From contig OY856409.1 of NCBI GenBank assembly GCA_963693085.1, forward strand, positions 1,617,537,711 through 1,617,601,710: 64,000 nt of DNA, in the 5' to 3' direction. The translations under genes and the position numbers were made by a program. Shown piece after piece: positions 30,863 to 43,398 of the stretch. The notes below the pieces were generated by a model. The model had not been told where the DNA came from, did not search any database, and worked only from the letters and a program-made list of their open reading frames with translations. Position 1 is the stretch's first letter, and each line of letters starts with the position of its first letter. Source of the stretch: Alisma plantago-aquatica. Taxonomy: Eukaryota; Streptophyta; Magnoliopsida; Alismatales; Alismataceae.

Positions 30863-32890
30863 ATGGCAGGAAGAGGTTATGATCATGATGACCAGGCCGA
30901 GAGTCATGTTGGCCCTGATCCTATGTACTTGGGTCCAGGTGGTGGTGACCACGTAGATGAAGCATCTCGTATGTATAAGATGTTTCTAGAGACCAGGGAG
31001 AAGTACAAAGCTGATAGGCGAGCTTCTACTTCTACCAGCAGTAAGGATCTGATGCGATCTTATGAGCTTGTAAAGAAGCTTGGTGGTATAGAATTCAGTG
31101 GTACTACAGATCCTGCAGAGGCAGATGAGTGGTGGAGGCAGATAGAGAAGGTCTTTCGCTTAATGGAGCTTCCAGAAGAGAAGAAGATTAATCACGCAGT
31201 TTATCTTTTGACAGGCGATGCAGAGCTGTGGTGGCGTAGTGTGGAGGAAAAGAGGAGAGGTACAGAGCTTTCTTGGCAGGATTTCTCTGAAGAGTTCCAT
31301 CTTAAGTTTTATCCACCTACCTTCTTTAATGAGAAAATCAGGCAGTTACAGAACATTAAGCAGGGGAACATGTCAGTTACTGAGTATGAAGCGCTTTTCA
31401 CTCGGTTAGTGAACTTCTGTCCGCAGCTTGTTCCCGACAACTTAGAAAGATGCAGAAGGTTTCAGGAAGGGCTAAGGCCAGAAATTCGGCATACAGTTTC
31501 TGCTACTAGCAGGAGGAATAGAGAGAACTTTGGTGAGTTTGTTGAGGTTGCTAGACAGGTTGAAGAATCTGTGAATGCTGATAAGGTGCCTGAGTCTAAG
31601 AAGAGATCTGCAGATTTCAGTAGAGGACAGTCCAGTAGTGGATACAGAGGTGGAGGTAGAGGTTTCTTTTCTAAACTTGGGCGTGGCTTTAGCTGTTTCG
31701 GCAGACAGAGATCTAAGGATGTTGCTTCTTCTAGAGGCAGAGGGGGATACAACCCAGGGAGATGGGGCAGTGCCGCTAGTGGATAGTCTTCTGGGTCGTC
31801 AATGTCAGTGACAGGTCCCCAGGGACAAGGGATACCGCCATGTGACAAATGTGGAAAACCACATACTGGTCCGTGTTGGGGTGCAAGTTGTTTTGTCTGC
31901 GGACAAGTAGGACATTTCAGAAAGGAATGTCCTCAACTTCGACAAGCAGCATCACAAGCTTTCTAGCCTCAGTACCATGATGTTCCGAGTTCTTCTGTGG
32001 CTTCTGGGTCTAGAGGTGGTGGTGTGCCTAGTGGCAGGAATGGTCAGAGAGGACAGCGTGGCAGAGGGAGAGCTTCAGCACGTTTCTTTTCTTTGACACC
32101 TCAGGAAGGTATAATCTCTTCACAAGTCGTTACAGGAGAAATGCTTTTATTTAATAGTATACCAGTTTCAGTTTTGATAGATCCGGGTGCTACTCACTCT
32201 TTCATACGACATTCTTTAGTTTGTGAACTTAATTTGTTAACTCAAGAATTGGTAGATGAGTTAGTGTTGAGAGTTCCACTAGGTGGACCAACGGTTTTGA
32301 CTGAGTTCTGTCTCGGATGTTTGTTATCTTTTGGAGGTTACACCTTTGCTGCTAATCTCATACCCTTGGATGTCAATACTTTTCAAGTCATCTTGGGTAT
32401 GGATTGTCTTGAGACATATCGAGTGCAACTCGATTGTTGGAAGAAGGAAGCTACTTTTCAATTAGGTGAATTTTCTTGTGTCTTTACTGGAGACAGGAAA
32501 GTTCTGCCTACATGCATAATATCAGCTGCTGTAGCTGATAAGATGCTACAGAAAGGATGTGAAGTGTTCCTTGCTCATGTGGTTGACACTAGAGCAGAGA
32601 AGAGCACCGCCAGTGTTTATGATGTGTCCGTGGTTCGTGAGTTTTCTGATGTTTTTCCAGAAGATTTTCCAGGCTTACCTCCTGTCAGAGACCTGGATTT
32701 TGAGATTCAGGTATATCCAGGTAGTCATCCAGTAGCACTACCAGCTTATAGAATGGCACCGGTAGAGTTGAAGGAACTCAAGGTGCATCTGTGGGAATTG
32801 CTGGATAAGGGTTTCATCAGACCCAGTTCTTCGCCGTGGGGTGCTCCAGTGCTGTTTGTTAAAAAGAAGGACTATGCGTCTCTGTATAGA
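30863..32890 (+). pseudogene. Tekay-1 gag and protease
   Basis: ATG at 30863 (MAGRGYDHDD). The Retrotrans_gag capsid domain (FSGTTDPAEADEWWRQIEKV, WQDFSEEFHLKFYPPTFF) spans about 31100-31550, followed by a Gly/Arg-rich tail and an intact CX2CX4HX4C zinc knuckle (CFVCGQVGHFRKEC, 31889-31930). The protease follows with DPGATHSF at 32180, where family members have D-S-G-A, so an active-site neighbour is altered. In-frame TAGs lie at 31784-31786 and 31964-31966, both probably CAG originally. After VKKKD (about 32870) the frame is lost; comparison with the family suggests loss of five bases, and RT continues in another frame. Confidence 0.92.
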
Positions 32891-35519
32891 TTACAGGCAA
32901 CTGAATAAGATCACTATTAAGAATAAGTACCTTTTTCCTAGAATAGACGATCTGTTTGATCAGTTGCGTGGAGCAACAGTTTTCTCTAAAATAGATTTGA
33001 GATCTGGATACCATCATCTTAGAGTAAAGGCTTCTGATATTTCCAAAATAGCTTTCAGAACCAGGTATGGGCATTATGAGTTTTTGGTCATGTCGTTTGG
33101 GCTGACCAATGCCCCAGCAGCCTTTATGGATATGATGAATCGGATTTTCAAACCGTTCCTAGATCAGTTTATTGTAGTCTTTATAGATGATATCCTGATC
33201 TACTCCAGAGATGATGTACAACATGAGAAACACCTGAGAGTAGTGTTGCAGTTGTTGAGGCAACACCAACTGTATGCTAAGTTTAGCAAGTGTGAGTTCT
33301 GGTTGGCTGAGGTAGCATTTCTTGGACATGTTATCTCGAGATATGGAGTTAGCGTTGATCCTAAAAAAGTTGATTCTGTGCTTCAGTGGGAACAGCCTAA
33401 GACTCCTACTGAGATCAGAAGTTTCTTGGGATTAGCAGGTTATTACAGAAGGTTTATACAGAACTTCAGTGTGTTAGCATTACCTTTGACACACCTGACG
33501 AGGAAGAATGCACCATTTGTTTGGTCTGATAACTGCGAGAAGAGTTTTCAGATTTTGAAGAAGAAGTTGAACACAGCGCCAGTGTTAGTGTTTCCTAAGG
33601 TAGATAAAGGTTATACCGTGTTCTGTGACGCTTCCAGGAGAGGTTTGGGCTGTGTGCTGATGCAGGAGGGCAAAGTTGAGGCTTATGCATCTAGACAACT
33701 TAAGAAGAACGAAGAGAACTACCCTACTCATGATCTCGAATTAGCTGCTATAGTTCATGCTCTTAAGACATGGTGTCACTACCTGTATGGTGAGACATGT
33801 CAGGTGTTTACAGACCATAAGAGCCTGAAGTATATCTTCACTCAAAAAGATTTGAATCTGAGACAACGCAGATGGCTTGAGCTGATCAAGGATTATGATG
33901 TGACAATCGATTACCATCCTGGTAAATCGAATGTTGTAGCAGATGCCTTGAGTAGAAAGTCAAGTTCAACTGCATATGCATTTTCTATGGCATGTTTCAA
34001 GAGAGACTTGCTTGTAGATATGCGAAAGTTGAACTTAGACTTGAATGTGAATGGACAGAGTGGGTTGATTGCTAAGATGCATGTCAAACCTACTTTCTAC
34101 GATCAGATTAAGGAGTTGCAACATAATGATGACGAGTTGTGGCAGGTTATGCAGGATATGTCGGAAGGTAAAAGAACAGAATTCATGTTTTCTGACGACG
34201 GTGTGTTGTATCTTCATGACAGGTTGTGTGTACCTGGGAACAGTGAGCTGAAAGAGCAGATTCTTGAAGAAGCGCATGCTTCTATGTATGCTATGCATCC
34301 TGGTAACACAAAGATGTACATGAATCTCAGAGGGCTGTACTGGTGGTCTGGTATGAAAAGAGACATGGTTGAATACGTGGCTAGATGTGGAATGTGTCAG
34401 CAGGTTAAAGATGAGCATCAGAAACCTGCTGGTACCTTGCAGTCGCTTCCTATACCTGAATGGAAATGGGAACACATCACGATGGACTTTGTGGTAGGAT
34501 TACCTAGGACGACTAGAGGTTCAGACTCGATATGGGTGATTGTGGATAGACTAACTAAGTCTGCTCACTTTCTTCCTGTCAAGTCAACCTTTGATGTTCC
34601 GAAGCTGGCCAAGATTTATGTGGATGAGGTAGTCAGATTGCATGGAATTCCAGTTTCCATTATTTTTGACAGAGATCCAAAGTTTACATCCAGATTCTGG
34701 AATCAGTTACATCGTGCGTTGGGCACAAAGCTGAGGTTTAGTACAGCGTTTCACCCACAGACCGATGGTCAATCTGAGAGGACCATTCAAACCCTTGAAG
34801 ACATGCTGAGAGCATGCGTTCTACAGTTCAGAGGTAACTGGGAAGAACACTTAAGCCTGATGGAGTTTGCATATAACAACAACTACCATTCTAGTCTTGG
34901 AATGGCCCCATATGAAGCTCTATATGGCAGGAAGTGTAGATCACCAGTTTGTTGGTATGAGGTTGGTGAGAAGGAAATTCTTGGACCTGAGATAGTCGAT
35001 ATAACTACAGAGAAGATATCTGTGATCAGGGAATAGTTGAAAGCTGCACAGGACAGGCAGAAAAGTTATGCAGAGAGACGACGTCGACCTCTTGAGTTTG
35101 AGGTTGGTGATGAGGTGTATCTGAAAGTTTCACCGTGGAAGGGAGTTCTAAGGTTTGGCAAGAAAGGCAAGTTGACCCCTAGGTTTATGGGCCCATATCC
35201 TATTGTTGAGAGGATTGGACCTGTAGCCTACAGGCTAGATCTGCCGTCTGAGTTGGCAAATCTTCATGATGTGTTTCATGTGTCTATGTTGAAGAAATGT
35301 CACCCCGGTACAGAGAAAATATTAGATTCAGATCTGGCACAGCTTAGGACAGATGTGTCCTACGTGGAAGGACTAGTGCAGATAGTCGATCACCGGATTA
35401 AGAAGCTTAAGAACCGTGACATTCTGTTGGTGAAGGTTCTGTGGAGGAACCATAATCTTGAAGAAGCTACGTGGGAGCTTGAGTCTGAGATGTGTAGCAA
35501 GTTTCCTTTTCTCTTTTAG
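32870..35519 (+). pseudogene. Tekay-1 reverse transcriptase, RNase H, integrase, chromodomain
   Basis: Continues in the shifted frame from [50 protein letters not shown], catalytic FIDD at 33180-33191, [12 protein letters not shown]. RNase [35 protein letters not shown] block, [10 protein letters not shown]. Integrase: the HHCC region ends in CGMCQQ (~34400); core acidic residues lie in [21 protein letters not shown] and [12 protein letters not shown] (35034-35036) interrupts just before the GPY/F-like region (FMGPYPIVERIGPVAYRL). The C-terminus (about 35380-35519; VKVLWRNHNLEEATWELE) is a chromodomain, which in this clade steers integration to heterochromatin. Otherwise open. Confidence 0.93.
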
Positions 35520-35542
35520 GAATTTTGGGATGAAATTCTTAT

Positions 35543-35555
35543 AAGGGAGGGAGAT
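35543..35555 (+). promoter_or_regulatory. Tekay-1 polypurine tract
   Basis: AAGGGAGGGAGA directly before the 3' LTR; the same motif precedes the Tekay-2 3' LTR. Confidence 0.88.
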
Positions 35556-35922
35556 TGTTACGACCCGCGTCGAGCTTAACCTGTAAGTATGCTGTTAAGT
35601 ATGTGTTTTAGCTGCTTTGCTAAGCTATAAGCTTGTTTTTGTTAATAATGTTTATAACAGATATGATATGTGCTTCGTGTGAATCCTAGCTCTTAAAACG
35701 TGTAGGATCTTATGCTTGAATCGTTGCCAGAGAAATCATTTGAATCCGACCTTCGAGTCAAAAGTTGCATGTTTTTGGGCTTGTAGGGACCCATTTGTAG
35801 TTTTTAGAAGTTCTTGGACTTAGCGTTTTGGTCCCTAAGTTTTCCTCCTTATCTCTTCTTTCCCCCTTATCCGTTTCTTTCCAGAAACGAGAGAACGCAG
35901 AAGCGTTCTTCTTCCTTCACGT

Positions 35923-35953
<31 letters not shown>

Positions 35954-36170
35954 CTGAGAAGGGAAAAGCGTCTTGGAGCCCTGGAGTTGCGCCGGCCTGC
36001 AGCTGCGGCCTTCCTTCTTCCCTCCTTCCATCTTCTTCTCCATCAAATCAATCCAACTCGCAGTAGGAGCTGCAGTTGCAAGGAGATAGCATGAAGATTA
36101 GGGTGCAAGAGTAGCCCTAGCTCGTCTTTCTTTCCCCCTCCAGCTAGTCCCTGGTGGTGTGCACCTTTTG
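35556..36170 (+). repeat. Tekay-1 3' LTR, part 1
   Basis: Matches 28465-29080 with few substitutions. Ends at the Tekay-2 insertion; TTTTG 36166-36170 is the duplicated target. Confidence 0.93.
36166..36170. repeat. Tekay-2 target-site duplication, left copy
   Basis: TTTTG, repeated at 45174-45178. The empty site occurs once in the Tekay-1 5' LTR near 29079. Confidence 0.9.
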
Positions 36171-39100
36171 TGTTATGACCCACGTTGAGGTTAACCAGTA
36201 AATACCTCAATTAACGTGAACCACCTTGATTAGTGTTGAGTATCATATTAAATATCATGGTTAATTAAGATAAAACAATATGTGAATCAATGGATGAGAT
36301 TGAATCATCTGAGGTAATTAACGATTATAGTAATGATGATCGTTAGGTTAACTGAGTTGAGTTAAGTACTCACTTATGTATTTAGTGCTTTGATCAGGTG
36401 AGATAGTCCAATTAGCATGTTTTCTCGTTTCGAGGTTGTATAGAATCTCGTGTTTGAAAAATTGCAAGAGAAATCATCCAAATCGGGCATCCGAAGTATT
36501 AGATATGACGTTTTTAAGTCTTTTGGGCTGATTTTGCAAATTTCCGATTGTTTTATTTGATCTTTATCCCCTTAAATGGGTCGGATGATTTTATTATCCT
36601 TAAACCCTTCTTCTCGCGGTCAGTGGAACAGGCCCCGTGCAGCGGCGCCCAGGCGCAGGTCGACCGACCTGCAATTGAGGTCGAGGGGGCGGACGAAATA
36701 GGTACCTATACCTCCGACTAGCTGCGCCCAACCCTCCTTGCCGTCTTCTTCTTCTTCCCCTTCCACTTCCGTTCTTCCTCATGCCCTAGGGCGGCACCCT
36801 ACCTTAAGCAGGGACCTGCAGCTGCGCATCAACCTAGAGGTCGGCCAGGAGCTTTTTGGGTGCGGCCGTCACTAGGTTATGTCGCCACGAATCCGCCCAA
36901 CAGCTAAAGGAAGGAAAACTGCAACTCTTCCCCTCCATTTGCGCCACCTGCGCTCATCTGACAAGGGGTGACGCCCCACCTTGCAACAACAGACCAGCTT
37001 GAGCACCCCTGTAGTTATGGCTAGCAGCAGCAAAAATGCCACCTTCTACCCTTCTTCTTTATCCTTCCTTCCTTCCCTTCCCTTTACTAGCTTCTACCTG
37101 CGCCCAAGCAGTAGGGGCGACGCCCCTACATAGCAGCAACAACTGCTACTGCAATAATGGCCATGAGTCTCTTGGGTACGAGAAACCACCTCCAATCATT
37201 AGCATCAAGCTCAGCCGTGGGTCTAGATCACAAATCTGCAGCCTCCCAAGCCTCGAGCAGCTCCTAGCCGAGCTCTCCTCCAAGCTGATCGTTCCTGCGT
37301 TGAGCTGCGGTAAGCGGCAGATTTATTTTGGGCAAATCCAAGATTGAAGATGACTTGCGTGTGCCCAGAAACTGGTATCTGGACGCAATTCCAGACGAAT
37401 CCGGACATCCCGAATAGCTGTGAGTAGGATTTCATTTATTTATCATTAATAAACTCAGGCGTTTGCATATTTCCAGTTATGTGCGCGAATTACGCTGATA
37501 ACAGGCGTTATCAGGCGTAGGGCAGCGTTTGGCGTCACCCGACTTTTTATTTCATAAACTGCTTCTAGACGTTTTTATATGATTAAATTTAGCATTTGAT
37601 CAGTGTGGATTGAATCGGTTGATTTATATGGTTCATTGGAACCTAAATTACTTATTTGAATGTTGAAATTAGAAATTCATATATGAAAAGGGTATGGTTT
37701 GGGTATGAACCCAGACAATAGGGATTTCTGATAAATTATCAGATGTACGATTTCAAAGTTGATATGAATAAATAAAAATATGCAATAAAACCCTAATTGC
37801 ATATATCTTTTGACGTTAATATGTGTAAATTGATATTTACATGAAATGGCATATTTCTCTGAATTATTACCAGAAATTCTCAAGTATTGTTATTAAATTG
37901 TGTTGTGATAGGTAATTAACTTTTAATTGAGTTAAGTGATGCACAAACCAAGATTAGGGTTAATGTGCACGTTTTTCGAGAACTTTAGAGAATTGACAAA
38001 TGTTGAGTATGATTCTCGTATGTGAAGTAAATTTATTTAATTTGTGCAATAAGATGTTCAATTGCTTAAATTCGCTATGTATGTGCTAGATTGAAATAAG
38101 TTGGGTTATTTATGCATTTCTAATTTGTCTGAATGCATGGTATGAGAATTTCTCAGAAATTACAATGATTTGAAATATATTGCTCTGACAGTTTTAGAAT
38201 GACAGTGTATTGTGATTTGATCTGAAATCAGTAAATGTGATATTCCTGTTTAAATGTTTATATGTTAATCAGTTAATAGACTTAGGTGCCCTAACACCGT
38301 AGAACCCCTTTTGAGAGGTCTGCATCCAGGGGGGTGAAACTCGTGTTGCAACAATAACTGTGTGGAGTCACAGGCACGAGGATAGAGAAAGGTAGTGTTC
38401 AACAACAACGCATGCGATGTCACGGTGACACTGGAGTATATAGGGGTTATTCAACATTAATTCGTGCTTGTGTCACGGTGGTAACCCGGTAAGACTCTCT
38501 GCCTGTGTGCTCAGGTTTGAAGAGGAGTCTAGAGTTCACTCTTTTGAGAGTGTAGTGAGGCCTTGTGAGCCTGAGGCCTTGTGAGCCTGAGAGTCCTGCA
38601 GCAGACCAGGGCTGGCAGTCAGACTTAGCATTTCCCGGGTGTGTCGCTAAGTCTTGTACGGTGGGATCGTAGTTCGCTACGGATCTTTATATGCAGGGTA
38701 CACTGCATATGATTAGGGCATAATAATAATATAAATTGGTACTCATATAGGATCACAGTAAATTAAAGTATTCGAACTTTTGTGCTATTTCTTTATATCT
38801 ATTTATCTGTTCAAATTATCTGTTATTGCATGGAAATGTGATTATATTCTGCAAATCTGTTATGTTATTAGAACTGCCCTGCTTAGTACTGTACTTATGT
38901 TTTATTTCAATTTATAAACCTGATGAGTTGTTTAGTGATAGCTAAGTGAAATGTTATTCACTGAGCGAGTAGGCTCATACCTCTACTCAAAACATTTTCA
39001 GGTCATCACCAGCAGCAGGAATCTGAAGGATCCTTTCATCCTAACGCCTAGTCTATAGAAGGTTTGTAGTTAGTCTAGTTAGAGGTCTCTTAGTCCTTTC

Positions 39101-39407
39101 CCCTCGATCCTTGGGACATGGTGTGGGTGTGAGAGAGAATGTATGGCGAATGTGTAAAAGGTGTAAATTAACTGTTATGTTTTACTTTCTGTTAAACAAT
39201 GTTACATGTTGTAAACTCTGTTTATGTTCTCTAGCCAGTTTAATTGAAATGATTCCGCAATAGTTTATTATGTTTAGTTTACATCTATAATCCGGATATC
39301 ATTACGAGGTTTTAAAAAAAAAGTTCTCAGTGATTTATTTATGTAATAATCCCTCCGTCGCGCCCTAATCTCGGGATTAGTGGTCAGTGTGAGATCGGGG
39401 TGTGACA
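36171..39407 (+). repeat. Tekay-2 5' LTR, 3237 bp
   Basis: The first ~2 kb (including a GC-rich part at about 36600-37420) is unlike Tekay-1 apart from the terminal words, whereas about 38225-39407 is strongly similar to Tekay-1 29540-30719. Bases 37466-38944 are absent from the 3' LTR. Confidence 0.93.
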
Positions 39408-39410
39408 TCT

Positions 39411-39422
39411 TGGTATCAGAGC
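39411..39422 (+). promoter_or_regulatory. Tekay-2 primer binding site (initiator tRNA-Met)
   Basis: TGGTATCAGAGC, a perfect match, 3 bases after the LTR. Confidence 0.92.
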
Positions 39423-39550
39423 CTAGGTTGAGTATGCAGTTACTCTAAGTCAAGGTCAGGGGACGATAAGAGACCAATAGGATTAGGACTTAAGTGTCTT
39501 CCTTCTAACTGCAATTTTCTAACAGGAAGTGTTCTGTTATACTATTGCAG

Positions 39551-39591
39551 ATGGCAGGAAGAGGATGTGGTCACGAGAACCAAGTAAGGAG
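39551..39591 (+). pseudogene. Tekay-2 gag start, truncated
   Basis: ATGGCAGGAAGAGG matches the Tekay-1 gag start, but homology ends after about 40 bp where unrelated AT-rich sequence begins. Confidence 0.8.
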
Positions 39592-39595
39592 TTTA

Positions 39596-40918
39596 TGTTG
39601 AATCGTCAAGGATCATTAGGGTCGAAAGATAGAGTTATAAGTGAGAAAAATAAGAAGTGATATGTTTTTAGCTCTGGGAGGTCTGAGTGTTTAGATACCC
39701 TGGCCAGGTGTCTGAATACTTAGATTGACCAGTATCGAGCTACTCTGTCTATTCTTCTCTGGATGCCTTGGCCAGGTATGCAGAGGAAGGATAGGCTAGA
39801 GAGAAACCCTAGAAATTATAGGGTTAAGAAACCGGAAATTTATGTAAGAGTAAGAGATTAAATATAAGATGCGATACAAGTCTTGCTTTATATTACTTAT
39901 TTGACTAAAAATCACTAGAAATATGCATGAAATTAGATTTTCAGTTTGTAAAGTAAACATGATTCTTTTATGTTGTTGTGTGTTATGAAATGATTTATTT
40001 ACTGTTTATATTCTTTGTATTAAGTAGACCAGAAGTTATGTTTAAATGAGTTTGCCCTTAGTGGATATTCTTTCCACATGTTTGAGATCAATAGGAGTTG
40101 GTTAATCCTGAGTAGCTCTTGGCTTCAGGATTACAGGTTCGGCCTGGTCCGGCTGGCAGGATGCGTTACTGAGATCTAATGACTCCTATTAATAATATAA
40201 TAAAAGTAGATTCTGGATAATTTAGACCCGAATCATGGTGAAAAATGTGTATACACTAAGATGTTGAGATATAAGGGAAAGATTAGAACAACTCAGAACT
40301 AGTTGGAACTGATATCGGAGACCCAACATTGGAACCTCATATGAGCAATCCTTAATTAGAAATAAAGGAACACAATAGGGGTCAGGTTAAATTTTATGAT
40401 TAGGTGAGAAATACCCTTAATGGTACTAATCAATAATGCATAACCAATGCATGGATCCAATACTTGATTAGTAAACCCTAGTGGAGGGTGTATCATTGTG
40501 AAACCCTAGCTGAGGGTGTATCATTGCGATTGTTTATAGGCAACTTTATAATAAAGTTATGCCTTAAACTTAGATAAGTCCATATCATGTGAGATAGCTG
40601 GACAATTCTAATGTGTTGCCTATGCATTATATGTTAAGGGTGTGTATTTTGTGATGGAATGTATTAAGAGGGGAAATACCTTAATACAAGATAAAGTTGG
40701 TTAACTCTAGAGGGTCTGAATTAATGAACCCTAACCCTAATTTGGGGAAAAGGGAACGATAAGCCCTGTTTGATAGTGAACCCTAATTCCTGGTTAAGGA
40801 ATGATGGTATTACTACTGTATCACATGATGTGATAAATATCTTGTATGACTGTTATCATGCCTAATAACCATGCAGGTATGATGAGAGGATGAATATAGC
40901 CAAGTTTGGGCTGTGACA
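39596..40918 (+). mobile_element. Candidate solo LTR or small LTR element inside Tekay-2
   Basis: Unrelated 1.32-kb segment starting TGTTGAATCG and ending GCTGTGACA, with TTTA before (39592-39595) and after (40919-40922). The terminal words resemble other LTRs in this window. The 4-bp duplication is weak evidence. No coding content seen. Confidence 0.35.
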
Positions 40919-41509
40919 TTTATATAATAAATGTTGATTGGCTTTTTGTGTGTTGATGTTGTTGTTGCTTAATAAAAGTAATAATGTGTACGGATCTTAT
41001 GAACCATGTGAATAAGTTGTTGCCTAGTGAGAGGTGACAAGATATGAATGGCCTTGTGAGCCATGTGTGATGCTTGGGTAACAAGTATCATGTTTATTTG
41101 TAGCATTTGTGTTAATAAGTTATGCTAGAGAACTTGGTTGATGTTACATTTCTGTTATATATCTATAGTTCATTGATGATTATTCATATCTGTTGTATTC
41201 ATTACAAATAGATGGATGAACTTATGAGATCTAAAGTTTGATTTCAAACTAAGGAAGCAAAGTCACACCACAATAATGCTATGTTACTGATAAGGACCAA
41301 ACCCTAGAATGTTTAGAGTTGTAGTAGTTCAAGGGATATCACTAGTGATTTGACCTTGAATACTAGTATCTTTATAAAACAAGATCATACTATTTGCACT
41401 ATGAAAGGTAACCTAGCACTAATAAAATCCAGGGTTTAAAGTTAGCTAATCTGGAAGGTAGATAGACAATATGAAAATGACTCGGAGAAAAGAGTAAGAT
41501 ATAATTTTG
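40919..41509. other. Unassigned Tekay-2 interior
   Basis: AT-rich sequence with no similarity noticed to Tekay-1 pol; no frame worth naming. Confidence 0.4.
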
Positions 41510-43369
41510 AAATAAATTCTTATAGTAGTAATAAGAAGTTAGTACCATAGAATGAGGAGTATTACTCGTCACATGATCTGGAATTAGTTGTTGTAGTTCA
41601 TGCTCATAAGACATGACGTTACTGTCTTTATGGTGAGGTGTGCCAGGTGTTTATAGATCATAAGAGCTTGAAATATACCTTTACCCAGAAGGATCTGAAT
41701 CTTAGACAGCTGAGATGATTAGAATTGATTAAGGATTATGATATATTGATAGATTATCACCCTGGAAATACAAATGTGGTAGCAGATGCTTTGAGCATAA
41801 TGTTAAGTTCAAGAGTTGATGCATTCTCTATTGCATGTTTCGAGAGAGACATGCTAGTAGAAATGTGAAAGTTAAACTTAGACTTAGAGGTGACAAAGTA
41901 GAGTGGTTTGATTGCACAGATGCAAGTCAAGCCTATCTTTTATGATTAGATTAAGGAACTACAGTAGGGTGATAGTGAGTTACATCAGATCATGCATGAC
42001 ATGACATGGGGAAAAGACCAGAGTTCATGTTTTCAGATGATGGTGTGTGGTATCAGCGTGATAGGTTGCATGTACCTCGAGATAATGATTTGAAAGAAAA
42101 GATTCTTGTGGAAGCACATGCATTGATGTACGCTATACTTCTAGGTAACACTAAGATGTACATGGATCTCAAGGACTTGTACTGGTGACTTGATATGACA
42201 AAGGATGTAGCTGAGTATGTGACTAGGTGCAGTGTGTATCAACAGGTTAAGGCTGAGCACCAGAAAGCTACAGGTACCTTGCAATCTCTTCCTATACCTG
42301 AGTGGAAGTGGGAACATATCACAATGGATTTTGTGATAGGGTTGCCCAGGACACCTAGAGGTTGTAACTCTATATGAATGATTGTGGATAGATTAATTTA
42401 GTCTGCTCACTTTCTTCATATTAAGTCAACCTTTGATGTCCCGAAGTTGGCTAAGATATATGTGGATAAGATAGTCAGGTTGCATGATATTCCAGTTTCA
42501 ATTATATCATATAGAGATCCTAAGTTCACATCTAGGTTTTGGAAATCAGTTGCATCGTGCTTTGGGCACAAAGTTGAGATTCAGTACAACTTTTTTACCT
42601 ACAAGCGAATGGTCAGTCAGAAAGGACCATTCAGACTCTTGAGGACATGCTGAGAGCATGTGTTTTGCATTTCAATGGAAGTTGGGAAGAATACTTGAGC
42701 CTTATAGACTTTGCATACAATAATAATCACCATTCTAGTCTTAGTACGGCTCAGTATAAAGCTCTATATGGTAGAAAGTGTAGATCACCCATATGTTGGT
42801 ATGAGGTTGGTGAAAAGAAGATTCTTGGACCCGAGATAGTGGATTTGACCACTGAAAAGATTACTGTGATCAGAGAACAGTTGAAAATTGCACAGGACAG
42901 GCAGAAGAGTTATGCTGAGAAAAGACGTAGACCTCTTGAGTTTGAGGTTGGTGATGAAGTGTACTTGAAGGTTACCAGGGAAAGGAGTGCTGAGATTTGG
43001 TAAGAGAGGCAAACTGACTCCTAGGTTTATGGGCCCGTATCCTATTATTGAGAGGATTGGACCAGTAGCCTATAGGTTAGAATTGCCATCTGAGTTGTCA
43101 AATCTACATGATGTGTTTCATGTATCTATGTTGAAGAAGTGTTACCTTGATACAGAGAAGATAGTTGACCCAGAACCTGCACATCTCAGATCAGATGTGT
43201 CCTATGTTGAAGGACCGGTTCAGATAGTTGATCAGAGGATCAAGAAAACTTAAGAATCGCGAGATACCTTTAGTAAAAGTTTTGTGGAGGAATCATAACC
43301 TAGAAGAAACCACGTGGGAGTTTGAGTCAGAGATGCGTAACAAGTTTCCTTTTCTCTTTTAGGAATTTC
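41510..43369 (+). pseudogene. Tekay-2 RNase H, integrase and chromodomain relic
   Basis: Homologous to Tekay-1 from about 33700 to 35519. Recognisable pieces: [18 protein letters not shown], the integrase core around MDFVIGLPRTPRG, GPYPIIERIGPVAYRLEL, and the chromodomain at the end. I counted at least eight in-frame stops (for example TGA 41716, TAG 41899, TAG 41947, TGA 42186) plus several frameshifts, far more than in Tekay-1. No functional product is possible. Confidence 0.92.
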
Positions 43370-43383
43370 AGGATGAAATTCTT

Positions 43384-43398
43384 ATAAGGGAGGGAGAT
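43384..43398 (+). promoter_or_regulatory. Tekay-2 polypurine tract
   Basis: AAGGGAGGGAGA directly before the 3' LTR, identical to that of Tekay-1. Confidence 0.88.

Noticed and set aside
37036..37347. 103-codon GC-rich frame in the Tekay-2 5' LTR, considered as a captured host gene
   Set aside because: The 3' LTR copy does not preserve the frame as a longer ORF, and there is no domain; treated as LTR leader.
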